From contig CM064433.1 of NCBI GenBank assembly GCA_032690845.1, positions 42,034,658 through 42,098,657 of the forward strand: a stretch of 64,000 nucleotides of DNA. The letters run 5' to 3'. A program made the position numbers and the translations under genes. Source of the DNA: Eleusine coracana subsp. coracana (taxonomy: Eukaryota > Streptophyta > Magnoliopsida > Poales > Poaceae). The notes beneath the pieces were generated by a model, which was given only the letters and a program-made list of their open reading frames with translations, was not told the origin of the DNA and did no database searches. Positions 56,903 to 64,000 of the stretch are shown here, piece after piece; positions within the stretch are counted from its first letter, which is position 1, and every line of letters starts with the position of its first letter.

Positions 56903-59900
56903 TGTGACACTCCTAGTGTCATTAGGGTCCCAAGGGTGTCCCTTAGGCAGCATAAAACCTTGACACCAAGCATTTGAATTTAAATTCAAAATTGCAAACT
57001 CAATTGAATTCAAAACCCAATTGAATGACGTTTGAACTGCAAGTCCCAAATTTTCAATAGGACTCACCTTTGCAAAAATTATATGTTGATGGCCTTGGTC
57101 AATTAGAATTTTGGGAATTTTCTCAGAATTTTAATCCATCAATAAAGGCCTCAAATAAATGTTAGAATGGTTAAAAACCAGCTCTGTTCATAAAATTCCT
57201 GAGCTTTTTGTAGTGGGGACTGTTGGTAGTTAGTATTTTTGTAAACACCAGCACATTATGGGGAGCCTACCATAATTTTGGTCTGATTTTAGCAGATCTG
57301 GATTAATTCTAACAAAATTTGCAAAGACAGTCGGCTGAAAGGATTGGAAAGAGAAAAGGAAAAAGAAAAACAGCCGTGGGACCCGCCTGTCAGCGACTCA
57401 GAGAAAACACACCGACCGCAGCCGCGCTGCCCCGCCCGTCGCGCGTCGCGTGGTTGCCGGCGTACGGCCAACGGCCGTTGCCGCGGATCAACGGCCCCAC
57501 GCGCGCGTTCGGACACCCCTTTTGCCGACCGCCGCGCTGTCCGAGCCCCGCGTTCACTCCGCGCTCCCTCTCTCTCCTGCCTGCGCGCCGCGCCCATTGC
57601 CGCTCGGTGCTGCTCCGCGCCACCGCCGCCTCGCCGTCGCTTCCAGGAGCTCGTCGACGTCCACGGCCTCGCCTCGGCGTCTTCGAGCTCCACGCGGAGC
57701 CACCTTCCCCTTTCCGCATCGAGCCGCCGCGGATCGACCTCTTCCTCCCCGCCTCCGACCGCCGCCCCACGGCGTCGCCCGGCACCCGCGGTGAGCCCCT
57801 GACCGATTCCTTGCTCGAGGAGTTTCCCATCTTGTTCGCGCACGCGTTTGAGCTCGGGATGGGCAAATCCGACCATGTTTGCCCTAGTTCTTCGCTCGAG
57901 GCCGCCGCCGACCACCGCAACCCCCACCCCCACCGGTGAGACCGCACCCCCGGCCTCCCTTCCGCAGGAGAAGCTCGACGACCTCCTTCTCCGTGCTCCA
58001 GTGAAGCTTCCTGGCGAGAGCCCGAGCCTTTCCGCCTTTCCCCTGCCATGCTAGCCGACGACGACCCCTGCCCTATTTCTGCCGCCGTCGCGGGGCTACG
58101 TCCGGCCATCGCCGGTGGTCTCCGATAGCGTAGATGAGTGCGCGGTGTTGAGTAGATAATTTCTCCCTTCTGGACCAGCCCGAGCCAGGGACCGCAGCGA
58201 GCTGCGGCGAGCCCCTCTGCCGGCGCCACCGTGCTCCGACGAGAGCGCGCACTCGGCCCCGCTGGCCACTGGGCCGCGAAGGCCAGTGGGCCTGGCCTCG
58301 CTCTGGGCCGCGCTCGGCCGAGCGCCCCCGCGCTCGCGCTCAGTGGGCTGCCTGTTTGCGGCCCACGATGCTTAAATCGGTTTTTCTTATTTAAAACATT
58401 TCTAGAAATAGGTTAAACTGGTAAATTGCATAGTAAATTGAATAATAGGAATTTTGTAGCAAGGTAAATTTTGTTAGACTTGTGTGAACTTGTACTATGG
58501 TAGAAAAATGCTAATGCCATATGCATAGTAATTTTTATACCAGGGTTAAAATAAATAGGGAAAACACTAATAGAATTTTTATTAATTACAGAGGACTGAT
58601 AAAATATTAAAAATTGGTCACCAATTAGGGTTTTCAGTTTTAGTCTCCCTGGAGAAATTTCATAATGTAATTCTCTACTTATTAGCTGAAATTAATTAAA
58701 TGCCTTTTTCCTTATAGTAATTAATAATTACTTTTTCGCTTAGTATTTGATAGGGAAACTTAACAATTAATTCTCTCCTGGTGTACCCTAATTATAATTA
58801 ATCACCCTGCCCTTTTGAAGAGCAGAACCTTGTCGACGAAATAAATTGTGCCCCGAGTGCAATTTTAACCGTTGATAAATGGTTCCGCTTTAAGGCTGTT
58901 CACGGGTACATATACCTTGCGAGGGTTTTGCTCGCACAGCGATGCTAATTAGTTAGCGCCTGCGAACCCTGGGCGGCACTTGCACAGTTTTGCCCCGGCA
59001 CCCACCGACACACCGTACTTGGATGCGACGTCGTCGCGGTCAAGTACTGGAGTCCATAAAGGAAATACACGAAGTACCCTCACCCTGTGCCCCACTCCTT
59101 GAGTGATGCTTTCGAACGTCTCGCCACACACCGTTTAATTCCACTGATAACAGTGCGTATTAACGTATTTATTGAGGAAGTGCCATGAATCTTCTCTCAC
59201 AGCATTCCCGCCTGCATCATATAGATCACGCCGTGAACCACGTGGAGGCAGTACCAGAGCAGGATCCCGAAGGAGCTGGAGGTGCCGTAGCTGACCAAGA
59301 GCAGAACCGAGGCAAGCCTCGGTGCATAACCCAGTTTGAATTTTTATTCTATCACTAGCTAGGAATGTAAGCTTGTCTGTGCATTAAGTGATAGGAGTTG
59401 ATTGAAACCCTAGCATGCAGTAGGTCCCTCTTCCCGATTATTAGCCTCAGGACGATAGTCGCTCTGCTTAAAGTAAGACGACTGTTTATCGAGTGGTATG
59501 GAGACCACTCGTAGATAGGAATTATTATCACTGGGGAATGATATCGGATGAAGAAAAGGGTGGATGGAATCACAATGAAGGCCGGATGGGCAACTAGGTG
59601 GAAAGGGAAGGACAGCTTGTCTTTAAGGAGCTAGCCCCGTCCGAGTCCCCCCTAAGGCTACGCCTCGTGTCCGGCCCATGGGATCAAGTTTGAACGTACT
59701 GTTTACATGCTGGAGATATGGACCCAGTAAACCGACGTAGCTACGACTACCGCCTGGTCTGAAGATAGCCTTCTCCCTTCTTTGGTGGAACTGGGGCTGA
59801 GAGGAGGGAACAATCCACCCACGGATGGCGGCATGAGGCGCATCACGATGGGGGACCCTTCTCGGGGGAGTCTGGACCCGGAAGACCCTGCGGTACTGTG

Positions 59901-60774
59901 AGCGAAAGGTTGCTCCATGCGGCTTCCCGGAAGCGCGTATGGGTCGTGCAAGCAGGTTTCTCCTGCAGGATGTAAATCGATTCGAGTCGCTGCCCCTCAC
60001 AGTAACGAGTACCACTTGATCGCTGCTACGGAACAGTGCCGGAAGCCATTAAGATGCTGTGTGGGTTTAATACTGTTGTTTGAAATTATTAAGATTGTAT
60101 TGCAACTATGATTGTTATAGCTCTAGGGCAAACTAAATTTATTTCTCCGCATGATAACTCAACTTGATGCTAAAACTTGAAAAACAGGGATCCACTCTTA
60201 GACGGGTTTTCTGGCAATTTAAAACCCTAGCCCTAGCCTTTGCATGTCTAGGCGTCGGCTGTAGATGGCCAATTTGACGGGTCAGTCTTGCTGAGTAAAC
60301 TAGTTACTCAGGGCGTAGCTCTATGTGGTTTTCAGATGACCAGGTCGGAGAGTGCCACTGTGAAGGAAGGTTTCATTGGGAGAGCCAGCGCCCAGATTGC
60401 TGGAACATCGAATGGGAGCTGTGCACAAATGAAGGTGAGGATTAGATCTTGCTTGCCGGTACGGTGCTTGGGCAAGGCACCTATTATGGCCGGATGATCT
60501 CTGTGTGTCACCGTGAGAGGGCGACTTGTATCTTAGCTATTTCGTCAAACTGGTGAACCAGTGTTGAACTTTTCGCTTCCGCAAATTTATTCTGTCAAAA
60601 CCTCGGTTTGTAAATATAATTTCGGATCTATGTAAACTCTGCTTCTCCACCTATGTTCCTGTTACAATTATTTTTCTCTGTCATGTATTGTACTATTGGG
60701 CGCCACAGCGCGTGTCGCCACCCGAGGGAGATCCTGAAACGGAGCCGCCTCCGTGGTACGGCGGGTCCGTGACA
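56903..60774 (+). mobile_element. Solo LTR of Ty3/gypsy family A, 3872 bp
   Basis: It begins TGTGACACTCC and ends GGGTCCGTGACA, with a perfect 5-bp duplication GTTAG (56898-56902 and 60775-60779). The clean duplication and complete ends show it arose by recombination between the LTRs of one insertion. It provides the reference boundaries for the other two family A LTRs. The long GC-rich ORFs at 57289-58229 on both strands are LTR sequence shared by all copies. Confidence 0.95.
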
Positions 60775-60779
60775 GTTAG

Positions 60780-61380
60780 CATCATGTGCCTGAGACTTAT
60801 AGATGAAGACACGAAGAGGTTGGATGTCCTCGTCGCCATAAAACCACTCCGAGTAGCCTCCAGCATGTGGTAGTGGAAGTTAGGATTCCCTGCAGCCGAG
60901 CTTTGCCACACCCGTATCCTGCCTCCAATACATGTGGCGCGTATCCTACCTCTGTGGATGATGGCCTCCTCGTGCTCCCACGTAAGCTAGGTTCCGTGCC
61001 CGCGTCACCTCACCCGCCTCCGCCGTGCTCGTTGAGGGCCGCGCCACCTGCCTCGCTTCCCTCGCGCGGGACCACATCCCCGACCTACGCTGCTCGCCAA
61101 CCTTGCCTCCGCCACCTTTGTCGGCGGCCCTCGCCGTCCACCATGTTCATCGTCGGGTGGAACCTCATCGGTGGAGAAGGCGGGGGTGGGGAAGGAAATG
61201 GCTGACATGTGGGGCCGGGAGCAAGTGCGGGCCTTTTATAGGCTTGCTAGTGGTCATCGAGTCCAACCCGGTGGGTGTCTCGGTAGAGTGAGGGATCCAC
61301 GGACGTGCGAAGCGCATGGGCCGCACGTTGGTGGCTCGCTCGGTCGGGGTTGGGCTGGCTCGATTGGTTAGCTCTGTTTG
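60780..61380 (-). other. GC-rich right arm of the large element
   Basis: The segment is flanked by the solo LTR duplication and the right inverted terminus. On the minus strand it would lie upstream of the exon-like pieces at 56.3 kb. Open frames on both strands (for example 60867-61205 plus) are composition-driven. No motif recognised. Confidence 0.35.
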
Positions 61381-61420
61381 GGTAGAGGGTGTACAATAAG
61401 CTATTCTACACCTAGCTGTA

Positions 61421-61422
<2 letters not shown>

Positions 61423-61477
<55 letters not shown>

Positions 61478-61478
61478 A
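61423..61478 (+). repeat. (AT)n(AG)n compound microsatellite
   Basis: About 15 AT units (61423-61453) are followed by about 12 GA units (61454-61478). It borders the large element on its left and the small TTTAGCA element on its right. Confidence 0.95.
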
Positions 61479-61742
61479 CTACTATTTAGCACATGAAAAT
61501 TTTATGGTCACGGTCCAAAGATTTATGGTTGCGGTAATAGACTCATAAACTTTTACACATGGTGCAAATAAATTACGGTTTTGGGACATATTTTTATGGT
61601 CATGAGAGAAAGCTTCATGGTTGCACGTCATAATTGTATGGCCACACGCTGAAACCTTATGGTTGCGGGATAACAATTTATGGTCATGGACCAGGGTGCT
61701 AAATAGCTATTTAGCATACTGCGCGTTAAATAGCAGGGCCCT
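61479..61742. mobile_element. Small MITE-like element with TTTAGCA termini next to TA repeats
   Basis: The left end contains ACTATTTAGCAC. The right part has TGCTAAATAGCTATTTAGCA and GTTAAATAGCAGGGCCC, followed by tatatata. The interior repeats a 'ttatggtcatgg' / 'ttatggttgcgg' motif at about 61508, 61525, 61588, 61616 and 61678. It is a non-autonomous element again lying beside TA dinucleotides. Superfamily not assigned. Confidence 0.55.
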
Positions 61743-61749
61743 ATATATA

Positions 61750-62150
61750 CACCTAAGTAACGGTGCCACATGAGTATCCAGCAGCCTAGTCGAACTATGT
61801 GTATTATGCCTCAAGCTTTAGTAATATGAATGTGGCTGCTGAAAGGTTAGGAAGGCCGGGAATATGAGTCATAGGGATGAAATGAGCGCCTTTCGCACAG
61901 TCATTCACTTAGGTGTGCCACGTATGTTTCACTGCCATTCTTAACTGCTGGACATCATCTGCTACACTTGATTAAGCTGGGGAGATACCAAACCCTGAAT
62001 ATCCTAGTCCAACCAACCGGCCACGACACGTATCAACCCTGACAAGAAAAGAGAGTACTCCTACTTCAGCTTGAGGCTCCGCTGTACGTGGAATTGCATA
62101 CCACAGACTAAATAGAGAAGTAGCCACGTGCGTCATCTTCAGATTTACAG
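61750..62150 (+). repeat. Host-like duplicated block beta, copy 3
   Basis: It shares 'gaaatgagcgcc...cacttaggtg...cgtatgtttcac' with 27825-27885 and 63055-63110. 'ctgctacacttgattaagctggggag' and 'aaaccc' match 63140-63175. 'tccgctgtacgtggaattgcatacc' matches the window's last 60 bases. It is part of the tandemly duplicated host locus. Confidence 0.65.
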
Positions 62151-62179
62151 ACTGATGAAACCCTGATTACCATGGTTGT

Positions 62180-62392
62180 TCATACCTGATAACGGTTTGA
62201 ATCTTCAAAGGCCCCTGATATATCTGGCTTTGAATTCAATGGCCTCCGAGGATGCATCTCATCCACCATCACTCCGGGCACAAAGACCTTGGTGCATGCT
62301 TGGCCATCATCTCGTAGGACGCTGAGGCATCCTAAATGTGTGCACTGGCACCGCAACCGACTGACACAATTGAGTATAGATAATATATCCAT
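62180..62392 (-). CDS. Short Cys-rich ORF, uncertain
   Basis: The frame has 70 codons from ATG 62392: INCVSRLR-like N-terminus, CQCTHLGC, then CTKVFVPGVMVDEMHPRR and a polar tail. It has protein-like composition but no signal peptide and no recognised domain. It may be an exon of the duplicated host locus or chance. Confidence 0.2.
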   Translation of the reverse strand: MDILSILNCVSRLRCQCTHLGCLSVLRDDGQACTKVFVPGVMVDEMHPRRPLNSKPDISGAFEDSNRYQV

Positions 62393-62419
62393 GCATGTGA
62401 ACCCATGTGTATGTATGAA

Positions 62420-64000
62420 CTAAGAACAGACCGTGTCTGTGACACCGTTACTTCATAGCTCATCTTCCCACCACACAAATAAGTTGTTCCGACCTAAGTT
62501 GTATAAAAGGAAACATAGAAGCTAGGTACATGACAAGGAAATTTCTTTTCCGTGCCACGTATGTATGACTAACCTAAAGTCCTTTTATTAGTGTCTTTAG
62601 TATCTAGCAGACAGACTCAACTGTCCTTATGCATCAAGTCCCTATTTATTCAGGCAACTAACTTCAACTCTTCTGGTTAGTGCCTCAGGTTGTGAGGCCG
62701 CCCACCAGGGTTCAAATCCTCTTCACGTGCACAAATTTGTGGAAATAAAAAAAGTCCCCTCGTTGGCAGCCTAAAATATAGTGGCAACGACATAGACTTG
62801 GATGTCTTTATACAGTATTCGGCCCAAGTATCTATGCGGCCGTATAGGATGATGCTGAGGTTCGGAGATTTTTCTCGACCGGAGAAGGTCCTATAGGATG
62901 ATGTTAAAAGAAAGCCGTGGGGGCAGTCTTACCCCCACCAGTTGAGTTTTTTTTTCTATTTTTTCGGTAGCCAGGTTTTGGGGATAGTACGATATATTTG
63001 CTACTACATGGTGGCAACTAAAAGGATGGCTAGACCAGGATTGTGAGGCATAGGGAAGAAATGGGTGCATTTTGTACATGTATGCCTTTAGGTTTAGCAC
63101 GTAAATTTCACGGTGATCCTGAACTGTTAGACATGATCTGCTACAGATGGTTACGCTGGGGAGTTACCAAACCCCAACAAACAGAATCTGGCAAATCGGG
63201 CATGATAGGCATCGGCCGGCATTGAAAATATGAGGAAGAGCTTCGGTGTCGGTCACGATTATAACTGGAGTATATTTAAAACTGCCATGTCCACGACCAG
63301 TACACCATCACTATTAAGTGTGACACCGACGGACCGCTCAAGATCTACTTCAAAAAAGTGGTGCCCACGGGCGACTAGGCAGGATGATTATTCTCCAAAT
63401 GCTTCAACAATCTAAAGAAGCACATTCTTGATAGCGAAAATTGGCTCGGTTAAAAAAAAATGTTGACTGTTTCTGGTTTATCATATCAGTCTGGTTATTA
63501 GCAAAACAGCGTCATAACCCATGTCTTATCCAGCTTATTATGTATGCAGTGTATTTGATTTTCTGTGGTTCCATCCTTCCATCTCCTACTCTTTCTCTCC
63601 ATAGAGAATCACAGCCGGCACAGGAACGAGAACGCCACTGTCTCAGTCGGCGAGCCAGACCAACCAGGTTCCCAGCAAAGATCGCGGCGCGGTTGTTTAA
63701 GGGACAAGCAGGTGGTATCAAAAAAAAAAAAAAAAAAGAAGGGACAAGCAGGTGTGGCCCGGTGAGGTGAACAAACTTTCATTTGTGTTTATGAGCCGGG
63801 CAAGGACTAACCGATCAAGCCAAAGACGATTATTTCTTGGTGCTAAAGATTATACACCCAAATCTCACAGTTTTCTTTTTTGCTTCTGTTTTGAAATTCA
63901 CATGCATCGGCCCACTGGTAAAAATTGTCCTGAATTTTAACTTCAGGGTCCGTTCTACGTGGACTTTCATACCGCACTGGCGTCATCTTCTGAGACATCT
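62420..64000 (+). repeat. Host-like duplicated block beta, copy 4, to the window end
   Basis: 'gtgacaccgttacttcatagct' (about 62440) matches beta copy 1 at about 24879. 63000-63180 matches copy 3 at 61830-62000, and 63943-64000 matches about 62065-62135. A tataaaag occurs at about 62502. A plus-strand open stretch at 63230-63380 switches frame partway (HDYNWSIFKTA, then IKCDTDGPLKIYFKKV) and stops near 63378, like the end of a decayed gene. Family unknown. Confidence 0.5.
63699..63754 (+). mobile_element. Poly(A) insertion with perfect 16-bp target duplication
   Basis: The 16-mer aagggacaagcaggtg occurs at 63699-63714 and 63739-63754. Between them lies only GTATC, 18 A residues and G (24 bases). 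This is the footprint of LINE-driven target-primed insertion truncated almost to the poly(A) tail. The perfect duplication makes it the most recent insertion visible here. Confidence 0.85.

Larger units (their letters stand above)
51828..61425. mobile_element. Large DNA element with about 45-bp inverted termini, set in (TA)n
   Basis: The left end (51828-51873) contains CTATTCTACACCCAGGG, TGTAGAATAAGCTATTC and TACACCC. The right end inverted (61425-61381) contains ATTCTACAGCTAGGTGTAG, AATAGCTTATTG and TACACCC. (TA)n tracts lie outside both. It spans 9.6 kb including the solo LTR at 56903-60774, or about 5.7 kb without it. It encodes no transposase I can recognise. GC-rich leader-like segments lie near both ends, with AT-rich repeats between. 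Insertion into TA microsatellites recalls rice Micron-type MITEs, but the size is far larger. An alternative is two unrelated MITE ends by coincidence. Confidence 0.55.

Noticed and set aside
57289..58229. Long overlapping ORFs of 150-280 codons on both strands
   Set aside because: They lie in the GC-rich core of the family A LTR. The same region recurs in the other LTR copies with different frames, and composition alone keeps the frames open.
1..64000. A complete novel biosynthetic, defence or regulatory gene system
   Set aside because: All recognisable coding sequence belongs to transposable elements or is too fragmentary to name. The most novel signals are transposon architecture and satellite-like repeats.

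Overview
This window looks like intergenic DNA of a grass nuclear genome, probably a panicoid or related Poaceae species. The evidence is the set of element families: CACTA transposons with TAGCGGCGG subterminal repeats, Helitrons ending in a CCCGTGC-type hairpin plus CTAG, a Ty3/gypsy element with 3.5-3.9 kb LTRs and an extra ORF before gag, and Tourist- and Stowaway-type MITEs. No intact host gene, rRNA, tRNA or CRISPR array was found. Nearly all coding sequence is decayed transposon protein. Species and family names are recognition by eye, not database results.

Layout. Host-like sequence survives in three places (1-600, about 23.7-28.3 kb, 61.7-64.0 kb). It carries repeated blocks that I call alpha (1-515 and 26355-26755) and beta (24690-25110, 27435-27860, 61750-62150, 62420-63120 and onward). 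Alpha to beta spacing is under 1 kb in one unit and about 24 kb in the other, so most of 0.6-24.5 kb is inserted DNA. In order, that insert holds: an LTR (615-2092) with primer-binding site and a short gag-like ORF; a 12,265-bp CACTA element (2349-14613, target duplication AAC) splitting that ORF; a Helitron 3' end (14998); a Tourist-like element (15382-16489); a reverse-oriented 3.8-kb solo LTR (16631-20438); and two small CACTA elements (20696-21804 and 22498-23713).

From 28.3 to 33.75 kb lies a minus-strand LINE whose reverse-transcriptase frame is split by a minus-strand Helitron (30475-33702). The Helitron carries two copies of its 5' end, a Stowaway-like MITE and unidentified gene-like pieces. 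At about 33.75 kb begins Ty3/gypsy element A: 5' LTR, iMet primer-binding site, long leader, an orf0-like ORF, gag-protease, then RT and the start of RNase H. A 1613-bp solo LTR (41625-43237, duplication AGCTT) sits between protease and RT. Element A stops at about 44.25 kb against element B, a minus-strand Tat-like element with LTR, gag and protease but no RT or integrase, followed by a plus-strand (antisense) ORF remnant.

From 49.26 to 51.36 kb are exon-like pieces with splice signals beside one terminus of another CACTA-like element. From 51.83 to 61.43 kb is a large element with about 45-bp terminal inverted repeats, set between (TA)n tracts. It contains about 2 kb of hierarchical AT-rich tandem repeats and a 3872-bp solo LTR (56903-60774, duplication GTTAG). 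A second small element next to a TA tract follows. The last 2 kb return to duplicated host-like sequence and end with a poly(A) insertion in a perfect 16-bp duplication.

How parts work together: the large CACTA is a two-gene element, with a TNP2-type transposase and a second protein ending in a Ulp1-like cysteine protease fold that keeps its His-Asp-Gln-Cys positions. Each gene starts next to a hairpin-rich TAGCGGCGG block with a TATA box. The small CACTA elements keep the termini, a TATA box, an AAACCCTA motif and a GC-rich leader. They look like non-autonomous relatives that carry a promoter.
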